Of a stretch of DNA of 64,000 bases, positions 19,544-28,842 are shown one piece after another (position 1 is the first letter of the stretch; each line of letters starts with the position of its first letter). Origin of the DNA: Diacronema lutheri (Eukaryota > Haptophyta > Pavlovophyceae > Pavlovales > Pavlovaceae). The notes under the pieces were generated by a model. The model was given only the letters and a program-made list of their open reading frames with translations. It ran no database searches and had not been told where the DNA came from. The translations under genes and the position numbers were made by a program. Where the stretch lies: assembly GCA_019448385.1 (NCBI GenBank), contig JAGTXO010000066.1, positions 56,521 to 120,520 of the forward strand, read 5' to 3'.

Positions 19544-21213
19544 ATGCTCGGCGCGGCGCTCGTGCTCGCGCTCGCGGCGATGGAGCCGCGCGAGGCAGGC
19601 CGCCCCGCGCTCTCCACGCGGCTGCGCGCGCACGTCCTCGACCCCGCGACGCTCCGCGAGCTCGGGATGCCAGCGACGTTCGCCGCTGGCGACCGGATCC
19701 TCGTGCCGCGCTCGGCGTTCGAGACGCTCCGCCGGCGCGGCGTGCCGCCGCGCGGCTTCCGGCTCGCGAGCCGGCGCGCGCCCGAGCCCGCGGCCGAGGC
19801 GGGCGCTGCAGACAACGCCGACGCTGACGCCGACGCCGAGGACGGCAAGCAGCAGCGCGCCGAGCGCGCGCCGAAGCGCGCGGCGCGACAATTTTTCACC
19901 GAGGCAGCGCCGACGCACTGCCAGGAAGGCGTCGTGTGCGCGCCGCGCTTCGTGCTTGACGCGCTCGGCGTGGTGGAGGGCGAGGAGGTCCTCCTCGAGG
20001 ACGCGCACCTGCCCAAGGCCGCGTACGTGCAGTTCCAGGCGCACTCTTCCAAGCTCGCCGAACACCCGGAGATGGCGGCCATGCTGACGAGCACGCTCGA
20101 GGGCTTCGCCGCGCTCACCAAGGGGACGACGATCGAGCTGCGCGACGGGCCCAACGTGTACAAGGTGCGCCGCGTGACACGCGCGCGCGGCTTGGGCCGA
20201 GCGCGCAGCGCGCGAGGGTTGGCGCCGCAGCGCGCTGCGTGGCAGCTCTCACCCGCCCTGCCCTACAACGACGAGAGCGCCGCGCCGCGCTGCACCGCGC
20301 CGCGCCGCACCGCGCCGCGCCGCACCGCGCCGCGCCGACGCGCTCCGACGCGCGACTCAGCACGCCGCCCGCCGCGCACCGCCCGTAGGTCGACGTGATC
20401 GCCGTGCGCGCGCGCCCCGACCGGCGCGCGGACGGTTCGCGCGGGTGCGCGGCATGGATCGATAACATTGACCTCGTCACAGACTGGGCCGCGCCAAAGG
20501 ACGCAAAGCGCGGCGGCGGCGGCGGCGGCGGCGGCGGCCAGGGGCGCGCGCGCGATGAGCCAGCGGGGGTTCGCGCCGCCGACGGCGCCGACGCGCGCGT
20601 GCAGTCGGCGGATGCAACACCTGGTCGTGCGGTGGGTGCGAGCACGCCCGCCGCGCCGCCGCTCGCTGCCGAGACGTTTGAGGCGCAGGGTATGAGCGCG
20701 CTGGAAGCACTTGCCGACATGGTCATGGAGGAGGTGCGTTGCGACCCTGTCGTCCAGCTCCTCGTCGTCGACCGCCGCGTGGTCGCGTACGTGTGCGCGC
20801 GCGGCGCGCGGCTGTGCGTGAACGCGCTCCGCTGGGCGACGGGCGCCCCTCTCCTTCCGCCCGTCGGCGTGGCGCCAAAGGACACCGCGCTTTTCGCGAC
20901 AGCCGATCCGGAGCCCACCGAGCTGCTCGCGCTCCGCCTCGCGTGGCTCGCGCACGCGCTGAAGGCGGTCGCGCTGTTCGCGCTCGGGATGCCGCCCGCC
21001 GCGCCGTTTGCGTGGCCGGACGCTGTGCGCGAGCGCACTTATGGCGGGCGGTATGGCTTCCTCGGCGGATGGAGTGCGCCATGGCTGGACGGGTGGCCAT
21101 GGAAGGGCGTCTTTCCCGCGCCGTGGACGGGCGAAGCCGGCGTGCGCAGGTGGAGGCACTTCCGACCGAGCGCGGGCGCGCCCGCTCTGAATGTCGCTGA
21201 GTCAGGAGGCTGA
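19544..21213 (+). CDS. UFD1-like protein with hydrophobic leader
   Basis: Exons 19544-20164 and 20389-21213 sum to 481 codons plus stop; the intron starts GTGCGC and ends TAG. The joined sequence matches the UFD1 N-terminal double-psi barrel: GDRILVPRSAFETL, VCAPRFVLDALGVVEGEEVLL, LPKAAYVQFQAHSSKLAEHP, LEGFAALTKGTTIEL, then across the junction YKVDVIAVRARP and WIDNIDLVTDW. UFD1 pairs with NPL4 and CDC48 to extract ubiquitinated proteins. The N-terminus MLGAALVLALAAME is signal-peptide-like. Algae with red complex plastids carry a second UFD1 in the SELMA import machinery, so this may be that paralogue (inference). The C-terminal ~180 residues after a poly-Gly tract are not UFD1-like and contain a hydrophobic segment (LALRLAWLAHALKAVALFALG). 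Confidence 0.7.
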
Positions 21214-21288
21214 AAAGTATCTCTGCCGCCGCGACGCGGCCCGATTGCTTCAGCTGAACTTTCCAATGCGCGTGCCGCGCGCCCGAGG

Positions 21289-22962
21289 TCAGCCGCCAGC
21301 GGCGCGCGCGGCGCGCGGACCTAAAGCTTGTGCGCGCCGGCCGCCGACGAGAACGATCGCGACGCCCACCAGCGCGCGCACCGCCATGAAGGCGGAGAGC
21401 GCGCCCCACACGAGCGCGAGGCGCGCGTCCGTACCCGCCGCATCGCTGCACCGCCCACCCGCGCCGCGCAGCAGCAGCAGCGCCGGGCCCGCCGCGCAGA
21501 TCAGCGTGGCCGCTGCGCTGCCAAACTTGTTCGCGCCAAAGAGGACGCCGTCGATGGCGAAGGCGCCCACGGTCGCGGGCTGCGAGCCGACGACGAACGG
21601 CCAGACGCGCGCGGCGGACGCGCGCACCGCCGCGTCCGACGTCAGTGCGCGCAGCAGCACAGACCTGCCGACGGCGAGCGCGGCGCCGACGGCGAGCGCG
21701 AGGAACGCCGACAGGCGCGCGGTGCGCGCGACGACGAGCGCGGGCGACGGCGCGGGCGCGGAGGGCTGGCGCGCGGCCGACGACGCGCCGGCGGACGCGG
21801 CGCCGAGCGCCGAGGCGAGCAGCGCCTGGCACGCGATCGCGAGCGCATCAGCGAGGAGGGACGCGCTCATCCAAATTTGAAAGGCGATCGCGTGCGCGGC
21901 ACCGGCGAGCGGCGCGCACGCAGCCGCAGCGGCCGACGCGCGCGCGTACACGAGCAGCGCGCAGAAGGTGCGCGCGGTCAGGACGGAGGCGGAGCGCGCG
22001 AGGCCGAGCACGCGCGCGCCCGTCGGGCGGAACGGCGCGCGCGGCGGCCGGCGCCGGCCGAGCGCGGCGAGGAGGATGGCGAGGCCGATGGCCTGCGAGA
22101 GCGTCGTCGCGAGCGCGAGGCCGGCGACTTTGAGCTCAGCCGGGAGCAGCGCGACGAGCAGCGGGTCGAGCGCGACGTTCGCCACCGTCGAGGCCGCGAG
22201 TGCGACGAGTGGCGTGCGCGTGTCGCGCAGCCCGCGGAAGACGCCAGTCAGCGCCATCGTGCCTAGCACGCACGGCGCGGCCGGCGCGCGGAAGCGCAGG
22301 TAGCCGAGCGCGGGCGCGTACACGGCGGAGCCGGGCACGATGGACGAGGCGGAGAGGATCGCTGGCGCGCACGCGCCGATCGCAAGGCCAAGAGGCAGAC
22401 CAATGGCGAGCGCGAGCGCGAGCGCCGACGCGGCGATCTCGGCGACGTCGTCCGCGAGTTGAAGCGGCGGCGCGCCGCGCGCGCGCGTCGACGCCGTTGA
22501 GCGCGCGCCTTTGGCGGCGGAAGCCGTCGCCGCGGCCGCGGCGACGGCCGACGTCGTCGCCGAGAGCAGAAAGTTGAACGACTTTGCGCAGAGGCCAAAA
22601 ATGGACGCCGCCGCGCCGAGCGCGGCTAGCTCGGTCGCGCCGAGGCTGCCGGCCCACGCCGTGTCGACGAGCGTCGCGAGCGGGTCGATGAACAAGCCGG
22701 CGAGCGCGGGCAGCGCGATCGCGACGAGCTGCGCGTCGACGGCTCGCGCAGCCGCCGTGCGCGCCACGCCGCGCGCCGGCGCATCGCCGCCTCGCGCCGC
22801 CGCGCAGAGCGAAACGCGCGCGCGCGCGCCGACGGCGCGCGCGCGCAGCGCGAGCGCACCGACGGGTTGCGCGCCGATGCGCGGCGCCAACGGCGCCGAG
22901 GCGGCCTCTGCGCCGCGGCCCAACGACGCCGCGACCACAAGCGACGCCGCGAGCAGGAGCAT
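21289..22962 (-). CDS. MATE/DinF-type multidrug and toxin extrusion transporter
   Basis: A single exon encodes 557 residues. After a leader of about 80 residues (hydrophobic MLLLAASLVVAASL, then an Arg/Ala-rich stretch, in the style of a bipartite plastid presequence), the protein enters a 12-helix MATE fold. The start QLVAIALPALAGLFIDPLATLVDTAWAG is diagnostic of the DinF/EDS5 branch, and LGTMALTGVFRGLRDTRTPLVAL is the equivalent signature in the middle. MATE proteins exchange cations (H+ or Na+) for organic solutes; plant plastid members move salicylate or citrate. A plastid-envelope site is inferred from the leader. The gene is convergent with the UFD1-like gene, 75 bp away. Confidence 0.82.
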   Translation of the reverse strand: MLLLAASLVVAASLGRGAEAASAPLAPRIGAQPVGALALRARAVGARARVSLCAAARGGDAPARGVARTAAARAVDAQLVAIALPALAGLFIDPLATLVDTAWAGSLGATELAALGAAASIFGLCAKSFNFLLSATTSAVAAAAATASAAKGARSTASTRARGAPPLQLADDVAEIAASALALALAIGLPLGLAIGACAPAILSASSIVPGSAVYAPALGYLRFRAPAAPCVLGTMALTGVFRGLRDTRTPLVALAASTVANVALDPLLVALLPAELKVAGLALATTLSQAIGLAILLAALGRRRPPRAPFRPTGARVLGLARSASVLTARTFCALLVYARASAAAAACAPLAGAAHAIAFQIWMSASLLADALAIACQALLASALGAASAGASSAARQPSAPAPSPALVVARTARLSAFLALAVGAALAVGRSVLLRALTSDAAVRASAARVWPFVVGSQPATVGAFAIDGVLFGANKFGSAAATLICAAGPALLLLRGAGGRCSDAAGTDARLALVWGALSAFMAVRALVGVAIVLVGGRRAQALGPRAARAAGG

Positions 22963-23327
22963 GCGGCCGCGACCGCTTTCGCGCGGGAACGTGAAAGGCT
23001 TATTAAGTAGTCAGAGAAGGGTCGACGGGGCCGTGTTGAGTAGTGCGCGCGGTCGGCCGCGCGCACTGACACAGCCCACCTCACGACTTTGGACCCGTTT
23101 TCGGGGTGCGACTCGGAGCTCATGTGCTCGGTGACGCGCCCAGCTACTGGCGGGCGACATGACGCGCCGCTCAGCCAGCGGAGTCGCCCGCGTCGTGACG
23201 GTGTATGAAGGGAGGGTGTGGGTGTGCTTTTTCGGGAGGACGGACGGAGGACGTCACATCATCAGGCGGCTTTTGAGCCCCGTCGCGGACTGATGGGCAT
23301 GGACTGACGGGCGTGCGGCGTCGCGGG
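22963..23327. other. Intergenic region upstream of the MATE gene
   Basis: These 365 bp hold the presumed MATE promoter, including a short AT-richer stretch near 23000. The region runs directly into the truncated Fanzor-like fragment. I see no gene. Confidence 0.35.
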
Positions 23328-23880
23328 CGGCGCGCGGCTGTGCGGCGGCGCACGCGGCAGAGGCGGTCATCAAGGCGCACTGCGTCGACGGCGTGAAGGA
23401 GTCGCAGCTGCTCGTCTGCGTCGGCGACTGGCTACACGACCAGCGCGCCGGCCGCGTGCGCGGCCGCGGGCGGCCGGGCGCGCACCCAAAGGGCGCGCCG
23501 CCCGCCTTCCTCGTCGGCGTGGCGCGTGGCGCGCGCGCTGCGCGCGCGCGGCGTGGCGGCGGTCTACGTGCCCGAGCCGTACACGAGCATGCACTGCTCG
23601 CGCGTGCGCGAGGTCGCGCCGGGCAAGCTGCAGCGCTGCTGCGCGGTCGTCGAGCAGGACAACCTGCCCGCGGCGGACGGCTCGGCGCGGACGGTGCACG
23701 CGCTGTTGCGCTGCCCGTGATGCGACGGCGGGCGCAAGGTGGAGCACCGCGAGCTGGCGGGCGGGCGCGGCATCTACCACGACGTGCTCGACATGATCGC
23801 GCAGCTCGACGGACGGGGCGACGACATCACCTCGACGCCCGAACGCCCGATCGCTGGGAGCTGGTGCGAGCCGTGTGGGA
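23328..23880 (+). pseudogene. Truncated Fanzor/TnpB-like fragment
   Basis: About 550 bp align closely (well over 90% by eye) with 29825-30360, the C-terminal third of the Fanzor-like gene. The match covers the RuvC-II region (LLVCVGDWLHDQRAG, YVPEPYTSMHCSR) and the zinc-ribbon/RuvC-III end, stopping near RWELVR. It lacks the 5' two thirds and no longer forms one frame, so it cannot make a working protein. A GAC/GGC-rich low-complexity tract follows immediately. It is most simply a 5'-truncated duplicate of the same element family. Confidence 0.75.
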
Positions 23881-23916
23881 CGCGCGTGCCGACGACGACG
23901 GCGGCGGCGACAGCGG

Positions 23917-23960
<44 letters not shown>

Positions 23961-24936
23961 GCGACGACGACGACGACCGTGACGACGACGGCGGCGGCCG
24001 CGTCGGCAGCCCGTGAGCCTGGCGCTGGCCGCTGGCGTCGCGCCGCACCACTCGCCTCGTCGTGGGTCGTGAGCGCGCGGCCGGCCGCAGCGTCTGGCAC
24101 TCTACATGCACCGCGGCCGCTCGCCTTGTCGGCATGGGCGAAGCGCCGGCGCCGCGCACCGCGGCCGCAGCGCGGGCGTAAAAGGCGGGGGGTGGCTCGC
24201 CAAGGCTACGCGGATCGTGGGCAGGGCGCGGGGATCGGCGAAGGGAGCGGGGCTGGGGTCCGGGGTTGGCATGGGGCATGGGCATGGTGCGGGGCTCGGT
24301 GTGGGAACGGGGGAAGGATGCACGCGCCTCGACGGCCGACGGCGACGTGTGCGTGGACGATCGCCAGCGAGCCGATGCAGGTGCGAGTGCGCGCGCCCGT
24401 GGCGAGCTGCACCGTGCGCCGCGCCGCGCCACGCCGCACCGCGCGCAACGCGCGCGGCTCCGTGCGGCGCGGCGCGCCGCACGTGCTCGCCCTGCGCGCT
24501 CTGCGCTCAACCCTTCGGCTCGCGCGCCCGCGCTCACGCGGACGATCAGGGGCGGCGCTAAGCGAGCTCGGCGTGCTCAGGCGCCGCACGGACGGGCGCT
24601 CGCACCGGCAGCAGCGGTGTGCTGCGCGGGAGGCCATTGGGCCGGGCGTACCGGGGCGTGCGCTCGTGCGCACGCGGCCGGCGCTGGCGGACGCTGTCGC
24701 GCGACCCGACCTGAGCTGCTGCCCCCTCCCCCCCCCCCCCCCCCGGCGACGCCGCGCAGGCGAGAGCGCGAGGCCGACTCGATCTTCGAGCGTATCGACG
24801 GGCACCCACGGGGCATCCGATCGGCGGGCGACACAGGCCCGCCGACTAGCGCGCACACCGCCGGGCACACGCCTGGGCCCAAGTGCGCGCTGCTGACGGC
24901 TTTCAATGAGCCGTCGTCGGATACTGCAACGGCGGA
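23881..24936. other. Low-complexity intergenic region
   Basis: About 1 kb without a supportable gene. It contains a (GAC/GGC)n tract (about 23890-24000), GGGCATGGGC-type iterations (24240-24310) and a run of 17 C (24728-24744). The C run is followed 15 bases later by a CGCAG that could serve as a plus-strand acceptor, but no exon with recognisable protein follows. The right end abuts the 3' end of the RING-CH gene. Confidence 0.5.
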
Positions 24937-26620
24937 CTATTCCGCGTCCATGCGCCGATTGGTGGCGTCGGCTTGTGCCGCCATCCCAGTTGAAAGCGCC
25001 TGCACAGCACCGCCCCCGCCCCCACCCCCGCCCCCGCCCGCGCCCACGTCCGCCTGTCTCGCGCGCTCACCGCGCTGCGACTGCGAGCGGGGATGCGCGG
25101 GCGCGACGCGCGCCGCCGAGCGCGCGCGCGCGCCGGCTGCACCGCCTGAGGCCGGGCGCGCCTTGCGCGCATGCGCGCCGTGCGCGTGCGCCGCCGAGTG
25201 GACATTGCCTCGCCCGCCCGTGCCGCGCTTGCTCGCCCGCTCGTGCGGGAGGAAGGATATGGTCACTGCCGGTTCCTGCACTGGCGCAGGCGCGGGCAGC
25301 GGAAGCTGTGCGGGCGGCCACGCGACGTGCGGTGGCGGCGGCGGCGGTGGCTGGTGCTGCTGCTGGTGCACGGCGCCCACGCGCGCGCCTAGCTGAGCGA
25401 CATGGCCACCACCGACGGCCCTTGCTGCGCCGTCGCCGCCGTGCGCCTCCTCGTCGGCGCCAGCGCTCACACGCGCGCGCCGCACACCCGCCACGTGGCG
25501 CAACGCGCCGCGGAGCCGCGCCCAACCGGCCGGTTGCGCACGTGACGGCGCGCGCGCGTGCATGCGCGCCACAGCGTCGGTGTATGGCAAAGGCGCTAAC
25601 GCACGCCTGCGCAGCAAGGCGCGCATCGTGGCTGCGACGAGTATGCCCAAGGAAACAAGCACCGTGCACGCGATCTGCGCGTGGTGCCCGAGAAGGGGAC
25701 GTCGGGCGGGAAGGCCCGCGCGTGGTGATGGGTGCGTGCGATGGGAAAGGCGGGCGCAAAAGGGCAAAGGCGGCGCAGAGCGCAATGAGCATAATGAAGC
25801 GCACCGGAGGAGGGGGGGGGGGGGGGGGGGAAGGGGGGGGGGGGGGGGGGGGGGCGGGGGGCAAGCATACCGCCGCACGAGCACGGCCCGTGCGCACGGC
25901 CCGTGCGCACAGCTCGCGCCGAGGCCGCACACGCACCTGGAAGGAGACATCGGAGAGGGCAAGCGCAAGCGCCATGGCGACGAGGAAGACGGAGAGGAAG
26001 GCAGCGACGATCCAGCGGCACGACACGACGATGCTCGCGCAGCACGTCGCGCGCTCGTCCGGCGCGCCGGCCGCCGGGCCCGGTCCTCGCCCGCCGCGAA
26101 ACGCCGCGATGCCCTCGCCGTCGGCCCAGGCGTAGCCACCAGCGGCGCCGCCGGCCGCCGCGCGAGCGTGCTCGTGCGCGAGGAAGTCGATGGGCACGGC
26201 GCGCTGCTTGAGCTTGTACGGCAGCCGGTACGCCTGCAGGCAGACCGTGCACGTCAGCCGCGCTGTCGTCGTGTGCGCCGCGCGCGTCGGGTGGTTGACC
26301 AGCTTCTCGAGGCACGGGCGCACGTGCACTGCGAGCGTGGCACAATCGCAGATCGTGCCCACGGCGAGCTCGGCCCCAAGCGCCGGATCGTCGTCGCAGC
26401 AAAGGTAGCACACGGCCGCCGCGTCGTCGCTACCCGCGCGCGACGCCCGCGCCGGGCGCAACGGCACAACGGCGGCGGCCGGCGCGCCGTCCGGCGCAGC
26501 GGTGGGCGCAGCGGAGCAGCTGCACGCGTCGTTCCCCAAGCCACGCGCACTGCGCACCAAAGAGTCGGCCGCCACCGCCGCGTGAAGCGCTGCGTGCGAC
26601 GAGCCCGCCGTCTCCTCCAT
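24937..26620 (-). CDS. RING-CH (MARCH-type) membrane E3 ubiquitin ligase
   Basis: Two exons, 26620-25937 and 25674-24937, give 473 residues. The donor is CAG|GTGCGT, the acceptor GCGCAG|A, phase 0 on both sides. A RING-CH/RINGv domain follows an Ala-rich N-terminus: CYLCC...ICDCATLAVHVRPCLEKLVNHP...CTVCLQAY has the Cys4-His-Cys3 spacing of MARCH proteins. Two hydrophobic helices follow, one at CRWIVAAFLSVFLVAMALALAL and one across or after the junction (ACTVLVSLGILVAATM). This is the usual two-span layout. The C-terminal tail is Gln/Pro/Arg-rich and less certain. Such ligases ubiquitinate membrane proteins to drive endocytosis or ERAD. The 262-bp intron contains the long poly-C (transcript strand) tracts. 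Confidence 0.78.
25812..25854 (-). repeat. Homopolymer G/C tracts inside the RING-CH intron
   Basis: Runs of 19 and 22 G on the plus strand are separated by AA, so they are C runs on the transcript strand. They lie within the predicted intron, about 137-180 bases upstream of its acceptor. Confidence 0.9.
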
Positions 26621-26936
26621 GACGACGGGAATCTGGATTGGTGAATACTACTGAACACATACCCCCATCGGCCCGCCTATCGGTACCCACTACACCCACG
26701 GGGACGGTAGGGCGAGAGGGGAGTTCCTCGATTGGGGCCGGAGCAGTCGGGCGCGAACGCCGGTGGGAGAGGCGAGGGTCCGCCGCCGCTGGTGAGTGGC
26801 ATAATTGGGTCGCGGCGCACCCGGGCGCGGAGGCGGAGCCGGGCCGCCCAAGCAATATCCCTCACGCCTATGGGGGGTTCGGCTAGTATTGGCCCGCCGT
26901 TAGCGTTGGCCCGCGTTCGTGTTTTTTGCGCGGGAG

Positions 26937-28325
26937 ATGCCCAAGTCCATGGGCGGCTCGAGCGGGCGGCTCGGAGGCCAGCTCGGCAGTGCCGCGCGCA
27001 ACAAGGCAGTTGCCAGCAAGGCCGTGCGGGTCGATGTCGTCCAAGCACCGCGAGGGCGTCTCTCGACGGGCTCGGCGGGGTCGGCGGAGTCGACGCGGGC
27101 GGCGGCGGGCCCGGTGCTAACACCGTCGGACGCGTTCGCCTTCATGCAGCGGGCGATCGCCGACGGGCAGCAGGCGGCGGCGCTCGAGGCAGAGCTCGCC
27201 CGCGTCAAGGCAGAGCTCGACGTGCTCAAGGCGGCGGAGGCGGCGCGCTCGGCGCGCTTGCGGAGATCGCTGTCGGCCGCGCCGGCCGGCCACACGCGCG
27301 GGCAGGGCTCTGCAGCCGCGCAAGCCACGGCTGTTCAAGCCGCGCGCGTCCAGTCGGCGGCGCCGCTCGTCATCGGCCGCAACAAGCAGGCGCGCCGGGT
27401 GCTCGCGTCAGTCTCGCGCGGCCAGGAGCTGCTCATCAAGCCCAAGGCGTCACTCGCCTGCAGTGGGACCTCACTCGCCTGCTCCCGACACCACCGGGCG
27501 CGGCGGACGTGGCCGCCACGAGCAGCGCGGCCGCGTGCACGCAGGCAGCCGCGCCCGCAAGTGCGCTGGCGACTGACCCCGCTGCGGCTGAACCCGTTGC
27601 GCTCGCACTCGCCGCGCCTAGCGCCGCGCCGGCGCCGCCAGCCTCGGCCTCCGCAGCTGACGCCGCCCCGCGCGTGCCTGGCCCCGCGCCTGTCCTCTCG
27701 CACTTTGACGGACGGGGCGCGGTGCACGATGAGCAGCGTGCGACCCAGCTTGCTCTCGAAGAGGTTAGGCGCGACGTGGATAAGATCTTCGCGCTCAACC
27801 GTGTGCTCAACGACGTGCAGCAGCCAGCGGTGCCGCGGCCGACGGAGGCCATCGTCCGCACCAAGGCCGTGCGCGCCAACAATATGTACGGCTGCATCGT
27901 CGGCTCCGACGAGTTCACGGCCGCGAGGGCGACGGTGGCGGGCGCTGCGATCAGCAACACCGCCAAGAAGGCGGCCACCGCGGCCAAGTTCTGGGCCAAG
28001 CACCGCGAGGCCGTGCTGGCGGCGGAGGCCGATCTCGAGGCAGCCGGCCTCGCGCACCGGGCGCATCTCCAAGGCCAAGGTCAAGAACGAGGGCGAGTTG
28101 CCCGCCGAGGTGATTGCGGCTCTGGGCGCGAGCGACACGACAATCATGCCCGAGGTGGTGTCGCCCGCGCTCGCCGGAATCGGCAGCTCTGTCGTCGCGC
28201 GCTGCTGCCCGTCGTGCGACATGATGCTTGTCGCGGGTCTGCCTGCGCCCGACGAGAACGGCCACATCTGGTGCGACGAGTGCGGAGGGGCCCTCAGCGG
28301 CGATGAGTCCGCGCCTGAAATCTGA
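26937..28325 (+). pseudogene. Zinc-ribbon protein of the inverted-repeat element, frame interrupted
   Basis: The start ATG is 43 bases after the left inverted repeat. The frame reads MPKSMGGSSGRLGG and then a coiled-coil-like stretch (QAAALEAELARVKAELDVLKAAEAA). The middle continues in a second frame with LEEVRRDVDKIFALNRVLNDVQQ and AKKAATAAKFWAKHREAVLAAEADL. It returns to the first frame for a C-terminal zinc ribbon (CCPSCDMMLVAGLP...HIWCDECGG). I see no splice sites at the two switches (near 27460 and 28060), so it is either decayed or carries sequence errors. The fold and function are unknown. Its place between inverted repeats suggests a transposon-encoded DNA-binding or accessory protein. 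Confidence 0.45.
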
Positions 28326-28842
28326 TTCTGGCTGCATCAGCATGCGGCCGCGACCGCGCCCGCGGCCACGGGCACCTGCCGCCAGCCGCCTGCCGCTGAG
28401 TGCCGGCCGGCTGCGCATGAGCGGTTGCGCGGCATACTAGCGGCTCATTGGTGGTCGAGTCGTGGTCCTTGAGCACTCTATGTTCGCTCTGTGTGGACTC
28501 GGCGAGGAGCCACGCGCAAGCAGCGCGTTCACGACTTCACGTGCGCCGCGTGACAGTGTCCACGCTCGACCACCACCACGACGGTGCGCGCGCGGCTGCG
28601 CGTGGCAGGCGCATCTTGCGTGGCCTCCGAGCGGTTCATTGGTGGTCGAGTCGCCGCCCTTGAGCGCTCTGCATGAAGCTGGGAAGAGGAGCGCGCTCAG
28701 CGCGCGCCATGCGCGCGCCCGGTCAGTGTTGGCCCAGAGGAGATTTTTTGGGTCAGTTTGGGCGCGCTGGCGCGGCGCGAGGTGAGCTCGGTGGCCGAGT
28801 TCGCCAGCGGCAAAGTTAGCGAGGCGGACGTGGCCCAAGCCG
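28326..28842. other. Spacer with a short direct repeat
   Basis: About 500 bp between the zinc-ribbon frame and the Fanzor-like frame. A ~40-bp imperfect direct repeat starts at 28440 and 28627 (core CATTGGTGGTCGAGTCG, then CTTGAGC.CTCT). No gene is supported. Confidence 0.5.

Noticed and set aside
23889-24003. GAC-rich stretch that reads as an acidic Asp/Gly protein
   Set aside because: It is simple-sequence DNA after a truncated element and has no gene context.
24266-25396. Plus-strand open frame of 376 codons
   Set aside because: It lies in low-complexity DNA and antisense to the RING-CH gene, with no recognisable domain.
26640-26700. ACATACCCCCAT string as an extra inverted-repeat end
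   Set aside because: The similarity to the 20-bp repeat is too short and has no partner.
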